The position numbers were made by a program, and so were the translations under genes. A stretch of 39,552 nt of DNA from Helicobacteraceae bacterium (GTDB lineage Bacteria; Campylobacterota; Campylobacteria; Campylobacterales; Sulfurimonadaceae): NCBI GenBank assembly GCA_027061425.1, contig JALSUN010000018.1, positions 1 through 39,552 on the forward strand, given 5' to 3'. The notes under the pieces are model-generated. The model made no database searches. It was not told where the DNA came from and worked only from the letters and a program-made list of their open reading frames with translations. Below, piece by piece: positions 30,985-39,525 of this stretch (its first letter is position 1; each line of letters begins with the position of its first letter).

Positions 30985-33495
30985 ATGATACGCCATTTTT
31001 TCAACACCTTTGTTCTCGCCTACCCCAAAAGTATCTTAATCGCTCTCTTTTTGATCTCTGCTGTACTAGGTACTCAAGCATTTAAAATAAAGGTCGATGC
31101 CTCTGCTGAGACACTGCTTCTGGAAAATGACAAAGATTTACAATTTACACGAATAATAGCCGAGCGTTACCATACCCCTAACTATTTGGTCATAGCCTAC
31201 ACCCCTGAAAATGACCTGCTTGCACCTAAAACGCTCAAAGAACTCTCTTCTCTCAGTCAGGCTTTAGAGCATCTTTCGGGCGTCGACTCCGTCACCTCCA
31301 TCTTGAATGTTCCCCTCATGAAAAGCCCTGCAAAGCCTATCAAAGAGATGTTAGAAAACATCCCTACCTTGGCATCAAAAGACATTAATTTCACCCTCGC
31401 CAAAGAGGAGTTTCTCAGTAACCCCATCTATGCCCATAACCTTGTGAGTAGTGACTTCAAGACGACAGCCTTGATGATTAATCTAAAAGAGGATAAACGT
31501 TACAAAATCCTTCTGGAAAAACGCAATTATTTACGACTCTTAAGAGAAGAGGGCACATTAACACCTGCTCAAGAGGTTGACCTCTCCAATGCTTCAAGAG
31601 CCTTTGATCTGCACAGGGACATGACACGCATGTTAGAGAGTAACACCATAGAAAGTATTCGTACTATTATGGACAACTACCGTGATGATGCGACCCTCTT
31701 TCTAGGAGGCGCGAGTATGATTTCTAATGACATGGTTAACTATGTCAAACAAGACCTCAAGACTTATGGCAGCATCGTTCTTATCTTGTTGATCATCGTC
31801 TTATGGATTGTCTTTAGAGAGGTTTACTGGGTCCTTATTCCGGTGACGATAGTTACCATCTCCATTATTGCGACCTTGGGACTTTTAGGAATGCTTGGCT
31901 GGGAAATCACCGTCATCTCTTCAAACTTTATCTCTCTGCAACTTATTATCAGTATGTCTATTATCATTCACCTCGTGGTACGCTATAGAGAACTTTCCAG
32001 TGAAGCACCCCCAGAGATCTCTCAACGTGAACTGGTGTTAGAGACCGTCACTTCTATGTCAAAACCTACCTTTTTTGCTGTGCTTACCACCATCGCAGGA
32101 TTTACATCTCTCATCTTCTCTAACATCTTGCCTATCATCAATCTTGGGTTGATGATGAGTGTGGGTATCGTAGTCTCTCTAATTTTAAGTTACCTCATTT
32201 TTCCATGTGTTGTTCTCTTGATACCAAGAAATCGGCCTAAAAAAGCTTTTGAGGCACAGTTCTCATTCCCCAAGTTCTTTGCAAACGCTACCAAGCGTTA
32301 TGGCACTCTTATCTTAGTGGCTACCTTTCTTATCATCATTTATAGCCTTACAGGGGCCTCTAAGCTACGTGTAGAGAACAGTTTCATCAACTACTTCAAG
32401 TCTTCTACCGAGATCTATCAGGGTATGGTCGTTATCGACCAGCAACTTGGTGGGACTACACCTCTTGATATTATTATAGATTTTCCACCAGAGCCCAAAC
32501 AGTTAGAACAAAAAGAAGATGGTGATGATGAGTTTTCAGAATTTGATGATTTTGAAGAGGAGTTCTCTGCCACAAAAAATGATGCGCAATACTGGTTTAC
32601 CTCTGACAAAATGCACAAAGTCTCTCAAATCCATAATTACTTGGAGAGCCTTCCTGAAGTAGGTAAAGTCCTCTCATTAGGTACCATGCTGGAGTTGGGG
32701 CGCTCACTTAATGATGGCAAATGTTTAGACAACTTTCAACTTGCTCTTTTACATAACGAGCTGCCCCCTAAATTTAAAGAGATCGTTTTAGACCCCTATA
32801 TCAGCATAGAGAACAACCAGACCCGATTTGCACTGCGTATTGTAGACTCCAACCCTGAACTTAGACGCGATGCCCTATTGCACAAGATAAAAGATGACCT
32901 TGTCAACAAACTCCACATCAAACCCGAGAACATCCACCTCTCTAACATCATGGTCCTCTACAACAACATGCTACAGAGTCTCTTTAGCTCACAGATCCTC
33001 ACTTTGGGCATTATGGTCTTACTGCTCTCTGTTATGTTCTTTATGCTCTTTAAGTCACTCAAAGTGACCTTTATCGCTATGGTCGCAAACCTTGTACCAG
33101 TAAGTGTGATCTTTGGATTTATGGGGCATAACGCCATACCGCTCGACATGATGACCATTACCATTGCTGCCATCAGTGTGGGTATCGCTGTTGATAACAC
33201 CATCCACTACATCTATCGCTACAAAATAGAGTTTGCAAAAGATCATGATTATCTTCAAGCTATGCAGCGTTCACATGAAAGTATAGGTTATGCCATGACC
33301 TATACTTCTATAGCTATCATGATAGGCTTTATGATCTTGGTACTCTCATCATTCATACCTACCATCTATTTTGGTCTTTTGACTGTTTTAAGTATGTTTA
33401 TGGCGATTTTGGCAGACTTGATGTTACTGCCTAAGTTGATCTTGTTAGTCAAGCCGTTTGGAAAGGGAACAGAGGGTGAGCGTTTAACGCCTTAG
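30985..33495 (+). CDS. RND-superfamily MMPL-type exporter (HpnN-like)
   Basis: An 836-aa inner-membrane protein with the twelve-segment RND plan: TM1 at about residues 14-31, a periplasmic loop, TM2-6 at about 260-400, TM7 at about 435-452, a second periplasmic loop, and TM8-12 at about 665-815. The MMPL/SSD-like block AISVGIAVDNTIHYIYRYKIE lies in the C-terminal half. Its neighbours mlaA and mlaC make a lipid substrate likely; HpnN, which moves hopanoids, is the closest analogue by arrangement. The second periplasmic loop contains an acidic D/E/F tract (about residues 512-531) matching the one in MlaA, including 19 identical nucleotides. A strong AAGGAG precedes the ATG. The 3' end overlaps the converging phosphatase gene by 12 bp. 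Confidence 0.92.
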   Translation: MIRHFFNTFVLAYPKSILIALFLISAVLGTQAFKIKVDASAETLLLENDKDLQFTRIIAERYHTPNYLVIAYTPENDLLAPKTLKELSSLSQALEHLSGVDSVTSILNVPLMKSPAKPIKEMLENIPTLASKDINFTLAKEEFLSNPIYAHNLVSSDFKTTALMINLKEDKRYKILLEKRNYLRLLREEGTLTPAQEVDLSNASRAFDLHRDMTRMLESNTIESIRTIMDNYRDDATLFLGGASMISNDMVNYVKQDLKTYGSIVLILLIIVLWIVFREVYWVLIPVTIVTISIIATLGLLGMLGWEITVISSNFISLQLIISMSIIIHLVVRYRELSSEAPPEISQRELVLETVTSMSKPTFFAVLTTIAGFTSLIFSNILPIINLGLMMSVGIVVSLILSYLIFPCVVLLIPRNRPKKAFEAQFSFPKFFANATKRYGTLILVATFLIIIYSLTGASKLRVENSFINYFKSSTEIYQGMVVIDQQLGGTTPLDIIIDFPPEPKQLEQKEDGDDEFSEFDDFEEEFSATKNDAQYWFTSDKMHKVSQIHNYLESLPEVGKVLSLGTMLELGRSLNDGKCLDNFQLALLHNELPPKFKEIVLDPYISIENNQTRFALRIVDSNPELRRDALLHKIKDDLVNKLHIKPENIHLSNIMVLYNNMLQSLFSSQILTLGIMVLLLSVMFFMLFKSLKVTFIAMVANLVPVSVIFGFMGHNAIPLDMMTITIAAISVGIAVDNTIHYIYRYKIEFAKDHDYLQAMQRSHESIGYAMTYTSIAIMIGFMILVLSSFIPTIYFGLLTVLSMFMAILADLMLLPKLILLVKPFGKGTEGERLTP

Positions 33496-33921
33496 AAGCT
33501 CTTTGACACAGTGTTCTATCATATCGTAGACCTTGTCAAAGCCCTCATATCCTGAAAAAAAATAAGGATCTGGCACATCAGCATTGTCAGCACCATAAAA
33601 GCCCAACTTCACCACATTTTTAGCACCCATTGCTTGAACATCTTGAAGGTTCTTCTCATCAAGCACCACAATACGTTCAAAATGCTCTATATCTTCTGCT
33701 GTAATTTGACGCGCACGTTGCATAGAGATATCGATGCCATGTCTTTTTGCAATACGTATAGAGTCTTCACAGGGAGCTTCTCCAACATGCCAACTGCCTG
33801 TTCCACATGAGTCTATCTCTATAGTTAGAGCTCTCTCTCTGGCCACCTCTTTAGCGATGCCTTCTGCCAAAGGAGAGCGACAAATATTTCCCAAACAGAC
33901 AAAAAGCAGAGACTTTGGCAT
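33484..33921 (-). CDS. Low-molecular-weight protein tyrosine phosphatase family protein
   Basis: A 145-aa protein with the LMW-PTP active-site loop CLGNICRSP (CX5R, about residues 9-17) near the N-terminus and the general-acid Asp in VPDPYFFSGYEGFDKVYD (about residues 115-117). It probably dephosphorylates a tyrosine-phosphorylated protein; the same fold also gives arsenate reductases, but the DPYF motif favours the phosphatase. The ATG overlaps the acyl-CoA synthetase stop codon (TAATG), so the two are co-translated. No BY-kinase is in the window. Confidence 0.92.
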   Translation of the reverse strand: MPKSLLFVCLGNICRSPLAEGIAKEVARERALTIEIDSCGTGSWHVGEAPCEDSIRIAKRHGIDISMQRARQITAEDIEHFERIVVLDEKNLQDVQAMGAKNVVKLGFYGADNADVPDPYFFSGYEGFDKVYDMIEHCVKELLRR

Positions 33922-35591
33922 TATGAATTGTCTGCCTCAACATAGAGGTAACGCTTAATTTTTTTCGTTGGCGTCTTCACAAACTCTTCACGCTGTTCTA
34001 TCACCTTACGAATACGTGAAAAGGAAGAGACATTACCATTTACCTCTTCACGGATCTCCTCTAAAAGCGCCTCAATTTTAGAGTGCATCTTTGTTTCCGA
34101 CTTGTTGGTCACACCAAAATAAGCATCAAGCTTTTCTGGATCAAGGTAAATACGTGCAGTAAGTGTACCCTTAGCATCAAAAACAAGAGAATCACCTACA
34201 AGTGGATGTGCGTTGATGGCCGCCTCTATCTGTTCTGGATAGATGTTCTCTCCACCTGGACCTACTATAATATTTTTAGAACGTCCGCTCATAAAGAAGT
34301 AGTTGTCTTCATCAAAATAACCAATATCTTCGGTGTTAAACCATCCCTCTTCATCCATCACTTCAGCCGTCTTTTCGGGATCTTTATAATACCCCTTCAT
34401 GACATTAGGGCCCTTCGCCCATAAGATTCCCACACCATTTTCATCTTGGTTTCGTAACTCTAAGGTCACACCTGGAAGCGCAGGGCCAATAGCACGGTAC
34501 TTCGTAATACTTGGGTTTGTTCCTGCCAAAATAGGGGCAGTCTCTGTTAAACCATAACCGATGCAGTAAGGAAAACTGGCCTCTCGCAAAAACTTCTCAA
34601 CACTAGGAGAGACGCCTGCACCACCGATACCAAAAAAGCGAAGCTCTCCACCAAAGGTCTCTATGAGCTTCTTACCTGCAATAGCATTAAGCTTACGACG
34701 TACAAAAGGTATTTTGTACAAGAACCGTATGAAGAAGTTTTTCTCAAAATTTGGCTGTATTTTGTTTTTGTAGATCTTTTCTATAATAAGCGGTACTGTC
34801 AACATAAATGTTGGTTTGACACTACCCATCGCTCTAATCAGAACAGTAGGAGTAGGTGGTTTCAAGATGTAAGATATGGAAGCACCATTGAGCATCGGAA
34901 TTAAGAAGCCAACCGTACACTCAAAAGTGTGTGCCATAGGCAGTACTGAAAGAAAACGGTCTTCTGTATAGATATCCACCAAGTACTGTGAAGCAGTGGC
35001 GTCGAATGTCAGGTTTTTCTGGGTGAGCATCACCCCTTTTGAACTTCCTGTTGTTCCCGAAGTGTAGATGATCGCAGCCAGATCATCTTCTTTAACCACA
35101 ACCTCTTTATCCAACTTCTGCATCATCTTATCAACGTTAGAAGGGGATGAAAATTCATCAAACACCTCTAAATCATTCAGCATCACTAAAAGACTTAAAA
35201 CAGGAGGTTGGGCCTCATCTAACATGTTGTCTAACAACTTTTTAGAGACAAAAGCAGCCTTACACTCAGCATGAACAGCGATATGCATCGCTTCTGAGAC
35301 ATGAAAGTCGGGAAGCACAGGTACGATAACAGCGCCCATCGTAGTAACCGCCAGATAAACAGCACCCCAGTTGGGCATGTTTTCACTATATAATGCCACC
35401 TTGTCACCACTACGTATACCGTACTTTCGCAAAGTCTCTTGGATACCTACTATCTTTTCTGCAAGCGCTCTGTAAGTCATACTCTCTTCACCCACAAAAC
35501 CTACAGCAGGTCTATCAGCATAGGCTTCTTGACTGTACTCAAACAGTGACTTCAATGTTAATGACGGCAGTTCTATAAATGTTTTTTCCAT
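33921..35591 (-). CDS. AMP-dependent long-chain acyl-CoA synthetase/ligase
   Basis: A 556-aa adenylate-forming enzyme. The P-loop is IIYTSGTTGSSKGVMLT (about residues 174-190), the A5 motif is GYGLTETAPI, and the A7-A8 motifs are NTEDIGYFDEDNYFFMSGRSKNIIVGPGGENIYPEQIE. The A10 catalytic Lys is in TPTKKIKRYLY. It activates a carboxylic acid, probably a fatty acid, through an acyl-AMP. The substrate is not resolvable by eye; the sequence resembles long-chain FadD-type proteins. It lies between a methyltransferase (12 bp gap) and the phosphatase (1 bp overlap), forming a three-gene operon. Confidence 0.92.
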   Translation of the reverse strand: MEKTFIELPSLTLKSLFEYSQEAYADRPAVGFVGEESMTYRALAEKIVGIQETLRKYGIRSGDKVALYSENMPNWGAVYLAVTTMGAVIVPVLPDFHVSEAMHIAVHAECKAAFVSKKLLDNMLDEAQPPVLSLLVMLNDLEVFDEFSSPSNVDKMMQKLDKEVVVKEDDLAAIIYTSGTTGSSKGVMLTQKNLTFDATASQYLVDIYTEDRFLSVLPMAHTFECTVGFLIPMLNGASISYILKPPTPTVLIRAMGSVKPTFMLTVPLIIEKIYKNKIQPNFEKNFFIRFLYKIPFVRRKLNAIAGKKLIETFGGELRFFGIGGAGVSPSVEKFLREASFPYCIGYGLTETAPILAGTNPSITKYRAIGPALPGVTLELRNQDENGVGILWAKGPNVMKGYYKDPEKTAEVMDEEGWFNTEDIGYFDEDNYFFMSGRSKNIIVGPGGENIYPEQIEAAINAHPLVGDSLVFDAKGTLTARIYLDPEKLDAYFGVTNKSETKMHSKIEALLEEIREEVNGNVSSFSRIRKVIEQREEFVKTPTKKIKRYLYVEADNS

Positions 35592-35603
35592 AACTATCCC
35601 TAT

Positions 35604-36212
35604 TTATCTCTTCTGTACTATGACTTGTATCAGTTCAGCTTCACCCTGATGCCCAGAGCCTTCATTCAAATCATCACAACACGCTTCAATAACAATGAGT
35701 GTAACATCATCACGATTAAATATCTGTTGCACAGACTCTAGCGTATATAACAACTCTGGCATCTTTGGTCCGCCAGAGTCTCTTTGTAACTGCTCTAGTG
35801 CAAAAAACTCACCCATAAAGTAGCCACCTGGCACCAACAAGTCGATGGCATAACCGAAAGTCTTTGAACGTAGGGGCTCTTTAAGGTGTAAAAAAGAGGT
35901 TAAAATAGCATCATACTTCTCTTCACTTCTCCACGTCTCGAGATCTGCCAAGATAGTTTTGATCTTGACACCCATCTCTTGTGCTAAGTTCTCTGCCTTT
36001 TTCAGCCCTGTATCTGAGGCATCTAGAGCAGTCACATCATGTCCCAAAGAAGCCAAATAACAGGCGGTACGCCCTTCACCTTCACCTAAAAGCAGTATCT
36101 TAGAGTGAGAAGGAAGGCGTTCACTATGTATCGCTAAAAAGGCATTGGGTTTTTTTCCGTAGAGGTAACCTTCTCTCGAAAACTTACCATTCCACATCTC
36201 TTGTATGTTCAT
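35604..36212 (-). CDS. Class I SAM-dependent methyltransferase (TehB-like)
   Basis: A 202-aa Rossmann methyltransferase. The SAM motif I is ILLLGEGEGRTACYLASLGHDVTALDAS (about residues 39-66), with the acidic ribose ligand at its end, and motif IV is YDAILTSFLHL. It resembles the short TehB/thiopurine-type enzymes that act on small molecules; the substrate is unknown. The start Met is followed by NIQEMWNGKFSREGYLYGKKPNAFL, the typical N-terminus of this group. It is the first gene of an operon with the acyl-CoA synthetase. Confidence 0.88.
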   Translation of the reverse strand: MNIQEMWNGKFSREGYLYGKKPNAFLAIHSERLPSHSKILLLGEGEGRTACYLASLGHDVTALDASDTGLKKAENLAQEMGVKIKTILADLETWRSEEKYDAILTSFLHLKEPLRSKTFGYAIDLLVPGGYFMGEFFALEQLQRDSGGPKMPELLYTLESVQQIFNRDDVTLIVIEACCDDLNEGSGHQGEAELIQVIVQKR

Positions 36213-36356
36213 TTATGTCCTTGTTTACAACATCTATTATGGTGGTTAAAAATTAGGAGTAAAAACAGAGAGGTCGTGATGACATATACTATCTTTAACG
36301 CTTATTCTCAAAGATATACTAGCCAATCATTTCTGAAATATAGTGTTAATAGGTGT

Positions 36357-36998
36357 TTAACGTTGTACTCCGTCAACTACTGGTACAAATTCACAAACTT
36401 CAAGTTCATCTTCCATCAGTTCATCCCCTATTTTAACAAAGCGGGTAATGACCTGCTGTCCATTTTTTTCCATAGGTGCTACGATGATACCACGAGGTAC
36501 CAACTGGTCTATAATGGCTTGAGGGATAAAGGTAGGTGCTGCAGAGAAGAGTATACGGTCATAAGGTGCATACTGCGCCCACCCTTTTTGTCCATCGTCT
36601 GTGCGGGTGTGAATGTTTTGAAGACCGAGTTCACGAAAACGTTTTTTAGCGTCACTGAGGAGTGTCTCTATACGTTCTATAGAGAAGACACCGCGAAAAA
36701 GATGCGCCAGTACTGCCGCCTGATAGCCACTTCCACATCCTATTTCTAAAATACGGTCAGCACCTTCTGGTTCCAGGTACTCAGTCATCTTAGCTACCGT
36801 TAATGGCGAGGAGATGTACTGCTGTGCCCCTATGGGAAGGGCATCAAGCTTATACGCGTGTTGGCGCATCGCAGCAGGAACAAACTTCTCTCTGTTTGTG
36901 TTGATGATGGCCTCTCTTACCTTGGGTGAAAGTTCAAACACTTTGCTGATATCATCAGCCATACGTGTGGTTTTAATAGCGGTTATTCTATCTATCAT
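36357..36998 (-). CDS. pcm: Protein-L-isoaspartate O-methyltransferase
   Basis: A 213-aa repair enzyme that methylates L-isoaspartyl residues in aged proteins so they can return to Asp. The substrate-binding segment [15 protein letters not shown] and motif [19 protein letters not shown] (about residues 82-99) are clear, with [26 protein letters not shown] typical of PCMT. It overlaps the C-N hydrolase gene by 4 bp, and that one overlaps nrdB by 14 bp, so it is the last gene of a nrdB operon. The ATG at 36998 lies in the overlap. Confidence 0.94.
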   Translation of the reverse strand: MIDRITAIKTTRMADDISKVFELSPKVREAIINTNREKFVPAAMRQHAYKLDALPIGAQQYISSPLTVAKMTEYLEPEGADRILEIGCGSGYQAAVLAHLFRGVFSIERIETLLSDAKKRFRELGLQNIHTRTDDGQKGWAQYAPYDRILFSAAPTFIPQAIIDQLVPRGIIVAPMEKNGQQVITRFVKIGDELMEDELEVCEFVPVVDGVQR

Positions 36999-37735
36999 TT
37001 TATTCCTACATCTAAATATCGGCGCATCTTGAGCACCTCTTTTTCATCATATATACCCTCTAAAACAAGCGCATCTTTATTACGTACTTCTTCTCCAAAA
37101 GGGGTAATAATCCCACTCATACCCGTAGTATCACTATTTTTAGTGTCTGAAGCGACCACATAACACTGGTTCATGATCGCTATAGCGTTTGTTAAAGAGA
37201 CAAAATTTTGCGTGCGTAGTTTACCCCATTGTGCAGGAATTAGCAAAACTTCTGCACCTTCAAGTTTTTGAAGTAACTTTTTAAAGCGTATTTCAAAACA
37301 GATCAGCACGCCAAAACGGATACCATCAACTTCAAAAACAGCGACTTCTTCTTCCCTTCCTGCTTTAAAGAATTCATGTTCTCCACCAAACTTAAACAGT
37401 TCTACTTTAGCCTGTTTATGGACTACTGTTCCTCTGTGAAACACCTTGGCAACATTATAAAACCCACCATCTTCACGCACTTCTATCATCGTTGCCACAA
37501 TAATCTGCTCCTCGGCTAAAGCACAAAGTCTAGTGGTGATCTCTTTGGAAAAAGCAGCAGCGACACTAAAGTTGTCATAATCAAAATTGGTGAAAGAGAG
37601 TTCAGGAAGGACGACGATGACATCTTTAGGAAGGTTTACAATACACTCACAAAGTAACGCAAGGTTCTCCTCGTAGGTATGGTTTTCGCTGGTGTAAGCA
37701 AGAGAGCAGAGGGGACGCTTTTTAAAAGTCGTCAA
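36995..37735 (-). CDS. Carbon-nitrogen hydrolase (nitrilase superfamily)
   Basis: A 246-aa hydrolase with all three catalytic residues visible: Glu in VVLPELSF (about residue 45), Lys in [10 protein letters not shown] (about 107) and Cys in [10 protein letters not shown] (about 146). It cleaves a C-N amide bond; omega-amidase or another amide-repair function is possible but not determined. Overlap with the end of nrdB (14 bp) and the start of pcm (4 bp) indicates translational coupling. It contains no extra domains. Confidence 0.9.
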   Translation of the reverse strand: MTTFKKRPLCSLAYTSENHTYEENLALLCECIVNLPKDVIVVLPELSFTNFDYDNFSVAAAFSKEITTRLCALAEEQIIVATMIEVREDGGFYNVAKVFHRGTVVHKQAKVELFKFGGEHEFFKAGREEEVAVFEVDGIRFGVLICFEIRFKKLLQKLEGAEVLLIPAQWGKLRTQNFVSLTNAIAIMNQCYVVASDTKNSDTTGMSGIITPFGEEVRNKDALVLEGIYDEKEVLKMRRYLDVGIK

Positions 37736-38750
37736 AATCTAAAGAGCCTTTAGAGTAGTTGGCCACAGTGCCTTCAAAGAAATTGGTCTTTTGGTCATTA
37801 AATGAAGCAAAATCAGTCACCCATTTTATAGGGTTCTCTACATTATAGATAGGCTCAAGTTTTACCGCCTGCAGACGCTCATCTGCCAAAAACTGAATGT
37901 ACTGCTCTATAATCTCATCTGTCAGACCTAAGATCTGCCCTTGTGTAATGTACTTACCCCAAGAGACTTCAAGTGCCACAGCATCTCTAAACATCTGGTA
38001 GACCTCTTCGATAAGTTCAGGTGTAAAGAGTTCAGGGCGTTCACGACGTAGTGAATTAATAAGGTTTTGAAATAAAATCAGGTGGGTCACTTCATCACGC
38101 TGGATAAAACGAATCATCTGTGCAGAACCCAGCATCTTACCCGCACGCGCCAAGGTATAGATATAAGCAAAGCCACTGTAAAAGTAGATACCCTCTAAAA
38201 TCTGATTCGCAAAACAGGCTTTTAAGAAGTTCTCTTCGGTAGGGTTGTCTGAAAGCATCTCATACTTCACAGCAATCGCATCATTTTTAGACTTAAGCAT
38301 CATGTCTTGACGCCAAAGATCATAAATCTCTTCAGAGTTTTGAGAGATAGAGTCCACCATTACAGCATAAGACTGAGAGTGCAGTGCCTCTTCAAATGAC
38401 TGACGGACCAGAATAAGGTTAATCTCTGGCGCTGTAATGTAAGGGTTTACATTATCAATAAGGTTGTTGGTCTGTAGTGAATCCATAAAAATAAGCTGAG
38501 ACAGCGCCTTATCATAAGCAGTCTTTTCACCCTCTGTAAGTTGCTTATAATCATTGGCATCACGGGTCATGTCCACCTCTTTAGGGAACCATGTGTTGTT
38601 CAACATCACTTCCCAAAGGTTATATGCCCACTGATACTTAATGTTGTTAAGCTCAAAAATACCGGTCGGATTACCACCAAATATCTTACGTTCGTTTACA
38701 TGTTCATTAGAGTTCGGATTGTAGATTTTTTTTCTGTTAATAGTTGTCAT
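37722..38750 (-). CDS. nrdB: Class Ia ribonucleoside-diphosphate reductase, beta subunit
   Basis: A 342-aa diiron/tyrosyl radical subunit. The metal ligands and radical Tyr can be aligned to E. coli NrdB: Asp in LIFMDSLQ, Glu, His and Tyr in EEALHSQSY (spacing as in E115-H118-Y122), Glu in ILEGIYF, and Glu and His in RDEVTHL. The presence of the Tyr indicates the classical Ia type rather than Ic. The C-terminus (DFDDF) is the acidic tail that docks into NrdA. It is the first gene of an operon with a C-N hydrolase and pcm. A 7-bp dyad lies between the likely promoter and the ATG. Confidence 0.97.
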   Translation of the reverse strand: MTTINRKKIYNPNSNEHVNERKIFGGNPTGIFELNNIKYQWAYNLWEVMLNNTWFPKEVDMTRDANDYKQLTEGEKTAYDKALSQLIFMDSLQTNNLIDNVNPYITAPEINLILVRQSFEEALHSQSYAVMVDSISQNSEEIYDLWRQDMMLKSKNDAIAVKYEMLSDNPTEENFLKACFANQILEGIYFYSGFAYIYTLARAGKMLGSAQMIRFIQRDEVTHLILFQNLINSLRRERPELFTPELIEEVYQMFRDAVALEVSWGKYITQGQILGLTDEIIEQYIQFLADERLQAVKLEPIYNVENPIKWVTDFASFNDQKTNFFEGTVANYSKGSLDFDDF

Positions 38751-38776
38751 TTTTCTGCCTGAATTGAAAATTCAAA

Positions 38777-38796
38777 TTGTAGTGCTTGGACTACAA
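38777..38796. promoter_or_regulatory. Dyad upstream of nrdB
   Basis: TTGTAGT (38777-38783) and ACTACAA (38790-38796) are perfect inverted arms separated by 6 bp, 27 bp upstream of the nrdB start. It resembles an operator in size and place but does not match the NrdR box consensus, and no copy is seen before nrdA. Confidence 0.4.
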
Positions 38797-38835
38797 ATAA
38801 AGTAGATGATTATGGCAAAAATATGATTGATTCTT

Positions 38836-38870
38836 GTTGAAAAAGAGAAAGCCGAGGGAGAAATCTCTCC
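38836..38870 (-). terminator. Terminator of the DUF2892 gene pair
   Basis: On the minus strand a GGAGA/TCTCC stem (38857-38870) with a 4-nt loop lies just after the stop of the DUF2892 gene, followed by a T-rich tract ending in CTTTTT (38840-38850). Confidence 0.55.
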
Positions 38871-38875
38871 ACCTA

Positions 38876-39109
38876 TTAAAATACAGCTTCATCACTCTGA
38901 TGTAAAGGACAACTGCTTAACCCAATAATAAAGTAGATAGGACACCATCTTGCCAAGGCTGTTAGCATAAGGATCATCCCTATCGGTCCAAGTAAAAGTC
39001 CATAAACGTTGTTCAACTCAAAAGCAATATGCCACCCAAAGGCCAAGGCAACCACACCCATGACCAAACGGATACCAATGTCCCATCGTCCTAAGTTTCG
39101 TGTTTTCAT
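38876..39109 (-). CDS. DUF2892-family small membrane protein
   Basis: A 77-aa protein with two membrane segments (residues about 13-32 and 35-55) and the family pattern NLGRWDIGIRLVMGVVAL followed by ARWCPIYFIIGLSSCPL. DUF2892 domains occur alone and fused to rhodanese domains (YgaP), so a link with sulfur or sulfide handling is often proposed. Cysteines lie at the second membrane segment's end and near the C-terminus. It starts 11 bp after a second DUF2892 gene and they form an operon. Confidence 0.85.
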   Translation of the reverse strand: MKTRNLGRWDIGIRLVMGVVALAFGWHIAFELNNVYGLLLGPIGMILMLTALARWCPIYFIIGLSSCPLHQSDEAVF

Positions 39110-39120
39110 CTCTTACTCCT

Positions 39121-39312
39121 TTATTTTTTGGTCTCACAACCAGTATTGATTTTTAAAATACTATAGAGAGGGCAAAGTCCTACAATGGCCGTCACAAGAG
39201 GCACAAGACCTACTGCACCCCAATAACTCTGCGCATAAAAGCCCCAACCAATAACAGCAACGCCTACCGCACCTCTTAAAATTCTGTCAACCTTTCCTTC
39301 GTTAAAACACAT
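39121..39312 (-). CDS. DUF2892-family small membrane protein
   Basis: A 63-aa protein with two membrane segments and the family landmarks KVDRILRGAVGVAVIGWGFYA and GLCPLYSILKINTGC. The start ATG follows AAGGAA. Together with the next gene it forms a pair of paralogous but divergent short membrane proteins, possibly a heterodimer. The role is not established. Confidence 0.87.
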   Translation of the reverse strand: MCFNEGKVDRILRGAVGVAVIGWGFYAQSYWGAVGLVPLVTAIVGLCPLYSILKINTGCETKK

Positions 39313-39411
39313 GATAATTCCTTTTCGAAGCTCTTTTGAACTTCTATTGTTTAGATGGTGTCAGTATGACAGAAAAGGGAATTGTTGTGTGTTACTTGTG
39401 TTACAGAAGAG

Positions 39412-39458
39412 TTGGTCTTTGGTCTTTGGTCTTTGGTCTTTGGTCTTTGGTCTTTGGT
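39412..39458 (+). repeat. Tandem array of TTGGTCT, 6.7 copies
   Basis: Six perfect copies of the 7-bp unit TTGGTCT run from 39412 to 39453, followed by a partial TTGGT. The flanks show no further units. It lies about 100 bp upstream of the DUF2892 pair. Confidence 0.95.
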
Positions 39459-39496
39459 AAAAGGGTAATCTGTTTTGTAAACAAAGTCAAGCCTTC

Positions 39497-39525
39497 CGTC
39501 ACTCCTGCAAAGGCAGGAGTCCACG
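39497..39525. repeat. REP-like palindromic repeat
   Basis: ACTCCTGC (39501-39508) and GCAGGAGT (39513-39520) pair perfectly over 8 bp with an AAAG loop. They are flanked by CCGTC and CCACG, the pattern of the common dispersed GTCA-TTCCnGC-GAAG-GCnGGAA-TCC element found in many proteobacteria. Other copies would lie outside the window. Confidence 0.75.

Noticed and set aside
36201-36749. A 182-codon plus-strand frame
   Set aside because: It overlaps pcm and the methyltransferase start on the opposite strand, has no recognisable domain, and is cysteine/tyrosine-rich as expected of a shadow frame.
38777-38796. NrdR box before nrdB
   Set aside because: The dyad TTGTAGT-N6-ACTACAA does not fit the ACAC-TATATA-GTGT pattern and no paired box is present; it is kept as an unassigned dyad.
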